In this document: piece after piece, positions 1-6,227 of the stretch | Layout: every line of letters begins with the position of its first letter | How positions within the stretch are numbered: position 1 is the first letter of the stretch | Source of the DNA: JBCBZH01 sp039815415 | GTDB taxonomy: Bacteria; Bacteroidota; Rhodothermia; Rhodothermales; Rubricoccaceae | Assembly: GCA_039815415.1 (NCBI GenBank) | Contig: JBCBZH010000149.1 | Span: 1 to 10,455, forward strand | Direction of reading: 5' to 3' | Length of the DNA stretch: 10,455 bases | The notes under the pieces: generated by a model | Told to the model about the DNA's origin: nothing | Seen by the model: the letters and a program-made list of their open reading frames with translations, nothing else | The model's database searches: none | Made by a program: the position numbers and the translations under genes

Positions 1-984
1 AGTGCTCCCCCAGTCGTCATCACCAACAACACGGCCACCATCGATCAGACCGGAAACCGCAACTTCGGTCAAGTCGCGCAGAGCTTCGGCTTCTCGGGCG
101 ACGAATCGACCAACAACGTGGCCGCCATCACCCAGAATGGCAATGACAACGGCGCGTTCGTCGGCCATGGGTTTGGCGCCGACGACAACGATGTTGACCT
201 CTCGCAGACCGGAAACCGTAACCGGGCCGATGCCTTTCAGGACGAAGGCGCCACAGGCAACGAGGCCGACGTCGTACAAACCGGCAACGACAACACTGCA
301 CTGGTGGAGCAGCGGGGCGTCGGCACCGACGACAACGCCTCCGACATCCTGCAGGAGGGCAACCGCAACGGCGCAGGCACCTTCCAGGTTGGCGTTGGCA
401 ACGACGCTCAGATTCAGCAGCGCGGCAACGACAACTTCTCGTTGTTCACCCAGACCGGCGATGACAACCGCGCCATCGAGCGGATGACCGCTGGCAACGA
501 CAACGAGGTCTTCGTCGACCAGTCGGGCAATGGCAACAACGCCATCTACGAGATCTGGGGCAACGGCAACGATGTTGACATCGACCAGGTCGGCAACGAC
601 AACGACATCTTCTTCAACGCTCGTGGCACCGGCTCTGGCCTGCCCTCGCCTCCAGGTGGTGGCGTCAACCGCAACGTGGTTGACTTCAACCAAACCGGTG
701 ACGGCAACCTGCTCTCGGGCGCTCTCGACGGCTCGCGCAACGAGATCACAACGACGCAGTCCGGCAATGACAACTTCATCGGCACGAGCCTGTTCTCGTT
801 CGATGGCATGTTCGTCGTCGGCAACGCGAACCTGATCGACGTGCTGCAGGATGCCAACAGCAACAGCGCCTTCGTGGACGTGGACGGCAACACCAACATG
901 GTCGATGTCAACCAGCTGACCGACGGCAACACGGCGAATGCCATGGCGATGGGCAACGGCAACAGCTCGACCATCAACCAGTAG
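1..984 (+). CDS. Curlin-repeat (CsgA/CsgB-like) amyloid protein, 5' partial
   Basis: The frame is open from base 1 to the TAG at 982-984, giving 327 residues with the N-terminus and signal peptide outside the window. It contains at least eleven exact Q-x-G-x-x-N motifs (QTGNRN, QNGNDN, QRGNDN, QSGNGN, QVGNDN and others) about 22-25 residues apart, alternating with extra G-N-x-N turns. This is the curlin repeat signature of secreted functional amyloids that form extracellular fibres. The total exceeds twice the length of E. coli CsgA (151 residues). The array is broken near bases 625-665 by a Gly/Pro/Ser-rich insert (GTGSGLPSPPGGG), after which repeats resume in a looser form. The protein is acidic and rich in Asn and Asp. 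A second curlin gene follows 70 bp downstream, so the two are probably co-expressed. Seen: the repeats. Known: curlin family architecture. Inferred: fibre subunit as opposed to nucleator. Confidence 0.88.
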   Translation, partial: SAPPVVITNNTATIDQTGNRNFGQVAQSFGFSGDESTNNVAAITQNGNDNGAFVGHGFGADDNDVDLSQTGNRNRADAFQDEGATGNEADVVQTGNDNTALVEQRGVGTDDNASDILQEGNRNGAGTFQVGVGNDAQIQQRGNDNFSLFTQTGDDNRAIERMTAGNDNEVFVDQSGNGNNAIYEIWGNGNDVDIDQVGNDNDIFFNARGTGSGLPSPPGGGVNRNVVDFNQTGDGNLLSGALDGSRNEITTTQSGNDNFIGTSLFSFDGMFVVGNANLIDVLQDANSNSAFVDVDGNTNMVDVNQLTDGNTANAMAMGNGNSSTINQ

Positions 985-1054
985 CCCACCGGCTCGAACT
1001 TTCGGGCTGCCGGTCGGTAATACGGTCGGCGGCTCTTCCCATGCCTCGCTTCCC

Positions 1055-1609
1055 ATGAACACGTCTCTCCGCCTCCTCAGTCTTGGTCTCGCGCTGGCGA
1101 TCTCGGCTCCGGCCCTGGCGCAGTCCTCGGAAGCCTACGTCTCGCAGGCCGTCGCCCAGGCCGATGTGGCCGCGACGGTCAACGGATCCGGCCTGAACCC
1201 CTTCGAAGCGCTCCAGGCCACCCTCCCCGAGGTGCCGGAAGGCACCAACGTGCTGGTGTTGGAGCAGATGGGCATCGGGAACCAGATCGACGCCCAGCAG
1301 GCCGGGCTCAACAACCGCGTTGCCCTCACGCAGAACGGGGACCGCAACGCGTTTGTGCTCTCGCAGATCGGCAACAACAACCTGATCCTCGCGAGCATCA
1401 ACGGCAGTGACAACGGCCTGATCACGGTCAACCAGTCCAACGACGACAACGTCTACGCGCTCTACCTCGATGGCGACTTCGCGCCTCCGCATACCGTGAC
1501 GCAGACTGGCGGCCAGAACCTCGCCACCCAGGTGGTGGGCCCGGGCTCCACGCCCATCGACATCCAGCAGTTCGGCAACGGCATCGAGGTTCTCGTCGAG
1601 CGGTACTGA
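1055..1609 (+). CDS. Secreted curlin-repeat protein (CsgA/CsgB-like)
   Basis: The 184-residue product starts at ATG 1055, chosen because it gives a Sec signal peptide (MNTSLRLLSLGLALAISAPALAQ, residues 1-23 split here only for reading: basic Arg6, hydrophobic core, ALA-Q end). The mature part opens with a repeat-free stretch of about 55 residues. It then has five Q-x-G-x-x-N motifs (QMGIGN, QAGLNN, QNGDRN, QIGNNN, QTGGQN) and a degenerate sixth (QFGNGI) at the end. Length is close to E. coli CsgA and CsgB. The long leader and the non-canonical last repeat would suit a nucleator or minor subunit like CsgB, but the sequence does not decide this. It lies between the larger curlin gene and a CsgH-like lipoprotein gene. 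There is no Shine-Dalgarno; the start follows CGCTTCCC. Confidence 0.87.
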   Translation: MNTSLRLLSLGLALAISAPALAQSSEAYVSQAVAQADVAATVNGSGLNPFEALQATLPEVPEGTNVLVLEQMGIGNQIDAQQAGLNNRVALTQNGDRNAFVLSQIGNNNLILASINGSDNGLITVNQSNDDNVYALYLDGDFAPPHTVTQTGGQNLATQVVGPGSTPIDIQQFGNGIEVLVERY

Positions 1610-1658
1610 TGGGCCGAGCTGGCGCGTTCACCCGCTCGACCGTGACTCTGCCTCTCCG

Positions 1659-2015
1659 ATGCTTCACCTCCTGACGCTCCTCCTGCTCGCGGGCTGTGCT
1701 CTCAACGCCACCCCTCCGGAACCCGTCTCTCCGAGCAGCGCGCGAATCGAGGTGGATCGCCAGCCCGACCGCTACGAGCTGACGGGCGTGTACACGGGTC
1801 CGGTTACTGAAGACCTGACATACCGGTTGGAGGTCACACGCGAGGGACAAAGTGGCCGCTCCCGCTCCTCGCAAGGCGGAGCTGTGCTGAGCGACACGCT
1901 CTCAACGTCCACCGTGAATGTGTCGGACGGAGACCGCGTTACAGCCCGGCTCACGATTCTCGATAGGGAGCGTGTGATTGCGGAAGACCGTTTAGACGAA
2001 GTCGTTGATGCATAG
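1659..2015 (+). CDS. csgH: CsgH-like curli chaperone, lipoprotein
   Basis: This is a 118-residue protein. Its signal peptide is very short (MLHLLTLLLLAGC) and ends in an LAGC lipobox with Cys13 as the lipidation site; unusually, the n-region has no Lys or Arg. Residues 40-115 read as a small beta-sandwich with Y-x-L-x-V-x-R-x-G-x-S-G, then QGG, then a Leu/Ser/Thr strand, then a V-T-A-R-L-x-I strand. That order resembles CsgH, the CsgC-like periplasmic chaperone that keeps curlin subunits from aggregating. The gene starts 49 bp after the second curlin gene on the same strand, which supports the call. CsgH was described in Alphaproteobacteria, and a lipid-anchored version would place it on a membrane. 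Seen: lipobox, strand pattern, neighbours. Inferred: chaperone function. An unrelated small beta-sandwich lipoprotein remains possible. Confidence 0.62.
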   Translation: MLHLLTLLLLAGCALNATPPEPVSPSSARIEVDRQPDRYELTGVYTGPVTEDLTYRLEVTREGQSGRSRSSQGGAVLSDTLSTSTVNVSDGDRVTARLTILDRERVIAEDRLDEVVDA

Positions 2016-2033
2016 CGGACAGACGTACCTTTG
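2005..2033 (+). promoter_or_regulatory. Bacteroidota-type promoter (TTG / TACCTTTG)
   Basis: TTG at 2005-2007 is followed after 18 nt by TACCTTTG at 2026-2033, matching the Bacteroidota -33 TTG and -7 TAnnTTTG elements at nearly ideal spacing. Transcription would begin near 2040, about 20 nt before the GTG at 2060. It overlaps the 3' end of the CsgH-like gene, so the lipoprotein gene at 2060 can be transcribed separately from the curli genes. Confidence 0.55.
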
Positions 2034-2059
2034 ATGGTTCTCTTCTCCCTCTGACGACT

Positions 2060-2716
2060 GTGGTGTTTTCTCGACTTCTCCTGGCCGTGCTCCTGACTGT
2101 CGGGCTGACGGCCTGCAAAGACGGCCTTCTCGAACCCGAGAAGTTTGGAACGGTCCAGGGTCGCGTTCTGGATCGTGAGACCAGCCAGCCCATCGCAGGC
2201 GCGTCAGTGACCACCAGCCCAGCTACCGGCGCCTTCGTGACTGACGCCGATGGGCGCTTCAGTGCCGGCGAAGTCCTGACGGGCAGCTACACCATCTCCG
2301 CCAATCGGCTCGGGTATGACCCCAACACGGTGACGGTCGCCGTCCGGGAGGGCCAGACGACAGACGCCTCGTTCTTCCTCGCCCAAGAGGATGCGTCCGG
2401 GACGGACGTGGCCTTCGCAGCCGAGTTGCTCAACTTCACGCCGGAGATCTTTCAGGCGGTCAACGGGACGGACAGCACGTATGTGACCCTCGAGTACCGA
2501 GCCATCAACCAGGGAGATGTGGACATCGAGACGTACGAGATCTACTTCCGCATCGACACCAACCGGGGTCCGTTCTATCAGGAGGTGACCGGCTCGAACC
2601 TGCAGGCCACGCAGCGTGACATCGGAACCGTCCGGAAGTACCTCATCAGCGCGACGCCGTCGGCGGTAGAGATCGAGGGCACCTCTGCTCGCGAGTCCGT
2701 CGCGACCGACTCCTGA
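2060..2716 (+). CDS. Lipoprotein with carboxypeptidase-regulatory-like domain
   Basis: The 218-residue product starts at GTG 2060; a second GTG at 2063 is equally possible, and no ATG lies before the signal peptide. Residues 1-19 are a lipoprotein signal peptide ending LTAC (Cys19). Residues about 29-107 form a carboxypeptidase-regulatory-like/transthyretin-type beta-sandwich: G-x-V-x-G-R-V-L-D, P-I-A-G-A-S-V, D-A-D-G-R-F, G-S-Y-T-I-S-A, then V-x-V. Residues about 130-200 are a second beta-rich region (YVTLEYRAINQGDVDIETYE) resembling FxLyD-type domains, where a flexible-N or N-x-G turn precedes paired strands. The likely place is the cell envelope as a structural or substrate-binding lipoprotein; no enzyme motif is visible. 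A promoter lies directly upstream. It is adjacent to the curli set, but a role in curli export is not shown. Confidence 0.8.
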   Translation: MVFSRLLLAVLLTVGLTACKDGLLEPEKFGTVQGRVLDRETSQPIAGASVTTSPATGAFVTDADGRFSAGEVLTGSYTISANRLGYDPNTVTVAVREGQTTDASFFLAQEDASGTDVAFAAELLNFTPEIFQAVNGTDSTYVTLEYRAINQGDVDIETYEIYFRIDTNRGPFYQEVTGSNLQATQRDIGTVRKYLISATPSAVEIEGTSARESVATDS

Positions 2717-2768
2717 GTGCGCTGAACCGGGTGCCGGTGGTTTCTTGAGGGGCGCCACCTTCACCTCT

Positions 2769-3863
2769 ATGCGTTCTCTCTCTGCCTCTCTCCTCGCGCT
2801 GGCCGTCGTCCTCGCCAGCTCGGCCCTCTCCGGCTGCGCCTCAGGCTCATCCGCTCGAGCTGGCGACGCCACCACATGGACCCCGACCCTCACGGATCAG
2901 ACCTCCGGCACGGACGCGCTCCTGATCGGATCGCACGCCATCGATGAGAACGTGGTCTGGCTCTCCGGCACTGGCGGCACAGTGGTACGCACCACCGATG
3001 GCGGCGCCACGTGGACGGCGTCCGTGATCCCTGGAACCGACACCCTCCAGCTTCGCGACATCCACGCCCACGACGCGCAGACCGCCTGGGCGCTCTCCAT
3101 CGGATCGGGCGCTTCGTCGCGCATCTTCAAGACCACCGACGGCGGCGCGAGCTGGCGAACGACGTTCGTGAACGACGAGCCCGACGGCTTCCTCGACTGC
3201 TTCTCGTTCTGGGACGCCCGCCACGGCCTCGCCTTCTCCGATTCCATCGAGGACGGCCTCTACCTCCTCACGACGTCCGACGGTGGCGAGACGTGGCAGC
3301 GCATCCCACCGAGCGCGCTCCCGGACCCGCTGCCTGGTGAGGGCAGCTTCGCCGCCAGCGGGACGTGCGTGACCACGCGCGGACGGAGCCTCGGCTGGGC
3401 GGGGATGGGCAACGCTTCGCCAGCTCGAGTGCTACGTACGGACGACCGCGGAGCAAGCTGGACGGTGGCCTCGGTCCCCGTGGTGGCAGGGGACGCAGCG
3501 GGCCTCGCCTCGGTCGCGTTTCGCACGAATGAGGTTGGCGTTGCGCTGGGAGGCGACATCGCGCGCCCGGACAGTCTGGCGGACACGGTGGCTCGGACCA
3601 CAGACGGCGGACGCTCGTGGACGCAGGGTGGGCGGCTCCCGTTCAACGGGGCGGCCTACGGCTCCGCCTACGTCCCCGGCACGCGCTCCGTGGTGGCCGT
3701 AGGCCCCGGGGGCGTGGCCCTCTCCCAGGACGACGGCGCAACCTGGACGCTTGTGGACGAGCAGACGTTCTGGGGCGTGACGGCCGTCTCTACGGATGCG
3801 ATCTGGCTGGTCGGCCCTGAAGGACGCATCGCTATGATGCGCCTGACTACCGATGAGGGCTGA
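2769..3863 (+). CDS. Ycf48/BNR-type beta-propeller lipoprotein
   Basis: This is a 364-residue protein. ATG 2769 is preferred over TTG 2745 because it directly begins the signal peptide (MRSLSASLLALAVV..., ending LSGC, Cys23). Six Asp-box/BNR motifs of the S/T-x-D-x-G-x-x-W kind follow: TTDGGATW, TTDGGASW, TSDGGETW, TDDRGASW, TTDGGRSW and QDDGATW. Such repeats fold into the beta-propeller of photosystem II assembly factor Ycf48 and of sialidase-like proteins. In non-photosynthetic bacteria these proteins are usually annotated only as Ycf48-like or oxidoreductase and their function is unknown. A C-terminal WLVGPEGRIAMM strand closes the last blade. No sialidase arginine triad is evident, so hydrolase activity is not claimed. 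The gene starts 52 bp after the previous lipoprotein gene and probably shares its transcript. An inverted repeat lies inside the signal-peptide coding region. Confidence 0.85.
   Translation: MRSLSASLLALAVVLASSALSGCASGSSARAGDATTWTPTLTDQTSGTDALLIGSHAIDENVVWLSGTGGTVVRTTDGGATWTASVIPGTDTLQLRDIHAHDAQTAWALSIGSGASSRIFKTTDGGASWRTTFVNDEPDGFLDCFSFWDARHGLAFSDSIEDGLYLLTTSDGGETWQRIPPSALPDPLPGEGSFAASGTCVTTRGRSLGWAGMGNASPARVLRTDDRGASWTVASVPVVAGDAAGLASVAFRTNEVGVALGGDIARPDSLADTVARTTDGGRSWTQGGRLPFNGAAYGSAYVPGTRSVVAVGPGGVALSQDDGATWTLVDEQTFWGVTAVSTDAIWLVGPEGRIAMMRLTTDEG
2812..2866. repeat. Palindrome-family inverted repeat inside a coding region
   Basis: TCGCCAGCTCG (2812-2822) and its perfect reverse complement CGAGCTGGCGA (2856-2866) are separated by 33 bp. 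They are the same arms seen in the intergenic hairpins at 4602-4635 and 7852-7869. Here they lie within codons 15-33 of the Ycf48-like lipoprotein gene, around the lipobox. Confidence 0.6.
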
Positions 3864-3920
3864 CCGCTCCGTGCAGAGCCCAGCCCCTAGATTGAAGCCC
3901 CTCCACAACCCACGATCTCC

Positions 3921-4577
3921 ATGGCAGCCAAGCTGATTACCGAGTTCATTGGCACCTTCTTTCTCGTCCTCACCATTGGGCTCTCCGTCCTGATCCAGGC
4001 GCCACTGGCGGCCCTCGCCATCGCGTCGGTTCTGATGGTGATGGTGTACATGGGCGGCCACGTCTCGGGTGCCCACTACAACCCGGCGGTCACCCTCGCC
4101 GTTTGGATGCGGGGCAAGCTGCCGGCCTCGGAGATCGCCCCATACATGGGTGCTCAGATTCTGGCTGCCATCGTGGCCGCCTTCTGCGCCTATATCATCA
4201 CCGGCGACGTGCTGACCGTGGCGCCTGCTGAGGAGACCAGCCTCGCCGCCTTCTTCCTGCTCGAGTTGCTGTTCACCTTCGCGCTGGTGATCGTCATCCT
4301 GAACGTGGCGACGAGCGTGGACACGGCGGGCAACAGCTACTTCGGCCTCGCCATCGGCTTCACGGTGTTTGCCGGGGCCGTCGCGGCCGGTCCGATCTCA
4401 GGCGGTGCCTTCAACCCAGCTGTCGCCATCGGCCCGATCCTCGTGGACCTGATCTCTGGCGAGGGCACGACGATCTCTGGCCTGTGGGTCTACCTCGTGT
4501 CGACCTTCGCGGGCGCCGCGCTGGCAGCTATCGTGTTCAAGATGCAGAGCCCCGCCGATGCCGAGGCGGCCGCCTAG
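3921..4577 (+). CDS. MIP/aquaporin-family channel with NPAV in the second NPA loop
   Basis: The 218-residue integral membrane protein has the six-helix, two-half-helix layout of the major intrinsic protein family. Helix 1 (residues 5-25) carries E8-F-I-G-T-F, followed by G-G-H-V-S-G-A-H-Y-NPA at 54-56. Helix 4 (about 111-130) carries F-L-L-E-L-L-F-T-F. The second half-helix has G-P-I-S-G-G-A-F-NPA at 165-167. The residue after the second NPA is Val168, where water- and glycerol-selective members such as AqpZ and GlpF have the selectivity-filter Arg; the pore should therefore differ in size and charge. Substrate cannot be named from sequence. It begins 57 bp after the Ycf48-like gene, with TAGATTG (3889-3895), a possible weak -7 element, in the gap. 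A hairpin ends the unit at 4602-4635. Confidence 0.92.
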   Translation: MAAKLITEFIGTFFLVLTIGLSVLIQAPLAALAIASVLMVMVYMGGHVSGAHYNPAVTLAVWMRGKLPASEIAPYMGAQILAAIVAAFCAYIITGDVLTVAPAEETSLAAFFLLELLFTFALVIVILNVATSVDTAGNSYFGLAIGFTVFAGAVAAGPISGGAFNPAVAIGPILVDLISGEGTTISGLWVYLVSTFAGAALAAIVFKMQSPADAEAAA

Positions 4578-4601
4578 CGTCAGCTCGTCGGCTCCCGATG
4601 T

Positions 4602-4640
4602 TCGCCAGCTCGACGCACGGCCGTCGAGCTGGCGATTTCG
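4602..4640 (+). terminator. Hairpin terminator after the MIP gene (palindrome family)
   Basis: TCGCCAGCTCGACG (4602-4615) pairs perfectly with CGTCGAGCTGGCGA (4622-4635) across a 6-nt loop. It is followed by TTTCGTTT, a short interrupted T run. The position, 25 bp after the MIP stop, fits an intrinsic terminator. The same arm sequence recurs at 2812, 5876, 7852 and 9070. Confidence 0.62.
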
Positions 4641-4657
4641 TTTAGGCCCGGACCACC

Positions 4658-4685
4658 GTAGGGACACGATGCATCATGTCCCTAC
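4658..4685. promoter_or_regulatory. 28-bp near-perfect palindrome, possible operator
   Basis: GTAGGGACA (4658-4666) and TGTCCCTAC (4677-4685) are perfect inverted arms flanking GATGCATC (4668-4675), itself a palindrome. Only the C/A pair 4667/4676 breaks symmetry over 28 bp. No T tract follows and the centre leaves no loop, which favours a dimeric protein-binding site over a terminator. It lies 77 bp before the DUF3179 gene, a plausible operator position. The regulator is unknown. Confidence 0.45.
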
Positions 4686-4762
4686 CGAGCACAAACGTCT
4701 TGTCTGCGTGCAGTCACCGACGGGCTGGCGACGTATAGACCCAAACGACGGATGCCTTCTCT

Positions 4763-5869
4763 ATGCGTGCTCTCCTCGCTCTTCTCCTGCTCGCCGGGTG
4801 CGCCCAGGCCCAATCGCCGGAGCAGGCCTTACCCGGCTTCAGCACCAACACAGCCCTCCGTGCCATCGACCTGAGTGAGCTGCGCGGCGGTGGCCCGCCG
4901 AAGGACGGCATCCCCTCCATTGACGACCCGCAGTTCGTGAGCGTGGACGTAGCCTCAAGCTGGCTGGCCGACCGCGAGCCGGTCATCCTGCTGACCGTCG
5001 AGGACGAGACCCGCATCTACCCGCTCCAGATCCTGACGTGGCACGAGATCGTCAACGACGAACTAGGGGGTGTCCCCGTCGCCATTACGTTCTGCCCGCT
5101 CTGCTACAGCGCCATCGCCCTGGACCGGCGCATCCCGACGGACGAGGGGGAGCGCACGTTGACCTTCGGCGTCTCGGGCATGCTGCGCTTCTCAGACATG
5201 GTCATGTTCGACCGCGAGACAGAGACCCTCTGGCAGCAATTCAATGGCGAAGCCCTCGTGGGAGATCTTCTCGGCACCACGCTGACCCTTCTGCCTGCCC
5301 AGATCGTCTCGTTCTCCCAGGCCCGCGACGTGGCACCCGACGCTCCTGTCCTCTCGCGCGAGACCGGTCACCAGCGCGACTACGGCCGCAACCCCTACGC
5401 GGGCTACGACGACGTAGACAAGCGCCCCTTCCTGTTCGACGGCGAGGACAACGGCCAACTGCCCCCGATGCAGCGCGTGATCGCGGTCACCGCCGGAGAG
5501 GCCGCCCGCGCCTATCCCGCCGATCTCACGCTGGAGCGCGGCGTGGTGGCCGACGAGCTGGGGGGCCAGCCCCTCGTGGTGTTCCACATCGAAGGCACCG
5601 CAACAGCACTCGGCGAAGCCGAGATCGCGGCGGCCCGCGACGTGGGCGCAACCGGCGTGTTCGATCCGCGCGTGGACGGCCAGACGCTCACGTTCGAGCG
5701 GCGCGGCGACCGCTTCGTGGACGCCGAGACCGCCAGCGCGTGGACCATCACCGGCGAGGCTGTGGACGGCGAGCTGGCGGGCACGCAGCTCGAGACGGTG
5801 CTGCACCACGACACGTTCGCGTTCGCGTGGTTCGCGTTCCGCCCCGACGCGACGGTGTTCGCGGAGTAG
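4763..5869 (+). CDS. DUF3179-domain lipoprotein
   Basis: The product has 368 residues. The start at ATG 4763 gives a compact lipoprotein signal MRALLALLLLAGC with Cys13 in an LLAGC lipobox. The body matches DUF3179 proteins: I-D-D-P-Q-F at 53-58, the R-I-Y-P-L-Q-I-L-T-W-H-E-I-V-N-D stretch around 84-99, and the diagnostic TFCPLCYSA with Cys111 and Cys114. An FGVSG-x-L-x-x-S-D-x-V-M-F-D segment follows and L-W-Q-Q-F lies downstream. The family function is unknown; the conserved His94 and CxxC pair would allow metal or redox chemistry, which is inference. The length is ordinary for the family and no frame problem is seen. It is flanked upstream by the 28-bp palindrome and downstream by a palindrome-family hairpin, so it looks monocistronic. 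The start follows TCTCT with no Shine-Dalgarno. Confidence 0.9.
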   Translation: MRALLALLLLAGCAQAQSPEQALPGFSTNTALRAIDLSELRGGGPPKDGIPSIDDPQFVSVDVASSWLADREPVILLTVEDETRIYPLQILTWHEIVNDELGGVPVAITFCPLCYSAIALDRRIPTDEGERTLTFGVSGMLRFSDMVMFDRETETLWQQFNGEALVGDLLGTTLTLLPAQIVSFSQARDVAPDAPVLSRETGHQRDYGRNPYAGYDDVDKRPFLFDGEDNGQLPPMQRVIAVTAGEAARAYPADLTLERGVVADELGGQPLVVFHIEGTATALGEAEIAAARDVGATGVFDPRVDGQTLTFERRGDRFVDAETASAWTITGEAVDGELAGTQLETVLHHDTFAFAWFAFRPDATVFAE

Positions 5870-5875
5870 GGCCCG

Positions 5876-5940
5876 TCGCCAGCTCGAGGCTCAGAGCCCG
5901 TCGGGAAGGTGCTGTTCCTCAAGCTGGCGAATGGCGTCGA
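5876..5940. terminator. Possible bidirectional terminator hairpin (palindrome family)
   Basis: TCGCCAGCTCGAGG (5876-5889) and CCTCAAGCTGGCGA (5927-5940) are inverted arms with a single mismatch, 37 bp apart. The left arm follows the DUF3179 stop by 7 bp, and the right arm lies in the last codons of the convergent - strand gene. Convergent placement suits a shared terminator, though the loop is long and there is no T tract. Confidence 0.35.
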
Positions 5941-6193
5941 TGGTGGCGCTGATCTCTCGGAGGACTGGGCGGCTCCGCTTTTCTCCGTTGAGCACCGCTC
6001 GGAGGTCGTGCGAGCTGCGAGCGAATCCAGCCTTTTCCAGAGCTTCGGCCAGACGGATGTATGTGGTCCGACCGGACCGATCCGTGGCTTGCATTCGGGC
6101 CTTTATGGAGTCCCGGACCGCGTTGTACCTTTGGATCTCTGCTGGCGTGAACGGCTTCGCTAAATATGAAGAGGTACGGTGGCAGTTCAGCAT
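5891..6193 (-). CDS. Small probable helix-turn-helix DNA-binding protein
   Basis: This 100-residue product is read on the - strand. Residues about 13-30 form a charged helix (FTPAEIQRYNAVRDSIKARM). Residues about 43-88 have the layout of a helix-turn-helix domain: T-Y-I-R-L-A-E-A-L-E-K-A-G-F, then S-S-H-D-L-R-A-V-L-N-G, then R-S-R-P-V-L-R-E-I-S-A-T-I-D-A-I. The L-A-x-A-L and V-L-N-G-x-R-x-x-P pattern recalls Cro/XRE-like repressors, but I do not recognise the family. The first ten residues (MLNCHRTSSY) look unlike a natural N-terminus and the true start may lie further in. It is divergent from the DUF4288 gene, with only 34 bp between the starts. It could be an autoregulated repressor of that pair. 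The + strand reading of the same bases is Arg/Ser-rich and looks like a shadow. Confidence 0.5.
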   Translation of the reverse strand: MLNCHRTSSYLAKPFTPAEIQRYNAVRDSIKARMQATDRSGRTTYIRLAEALEKAGFARSSHDLRAVLNGEKRSRPVLREISATIDAIRQLEEQHLPDGL

Positions 6194-6227
6194 AAACAGT
6201 GGTTACACGGCACCTCCGCCTTCTTCA

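Noticed and set aside
1..984. Periodic GGCAACGACAAC-like repeats suggesting a CRISPR or satellite array
   Set aside because: The period follows the curlin protein repeat (Q-x-G-x-x-N) in one open frame; there are no constant repeats with unique spacers.
985..1054. Possible terminator between the two curlin genes (CCGGCTCGAA and GGGCTGCCGG)
   Set aside because: Only five base pairs match at the ends and no T run follows; co-transcription is more likely.
2204..4076. Several long - strand open frames opposite the lipoprotein and MIP genes
   Set aside because: High GC suppresses stops on the antisense strand; the + strand products have signal peptides, Asp-boxes and NPA motifs, while these have none.
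5038..5952. Long + strand open frame of about 304 codons, overlapping the DUF3179 gene
   Set aside because: Its product is extremely Arg/Pro/Gly-rich with no motifs; it is a shadow of the GC-rich DUF3179 gene, which has a signal peptide and the CPLC motif.
6126..6133. TACCTTTG as a promoter for the DUF4288 gene
   Set aside because: It lies 95 bp from the start, has no TTG at the proper upstream spacing, and sits within codons of the - strand gene, so chance is likely.
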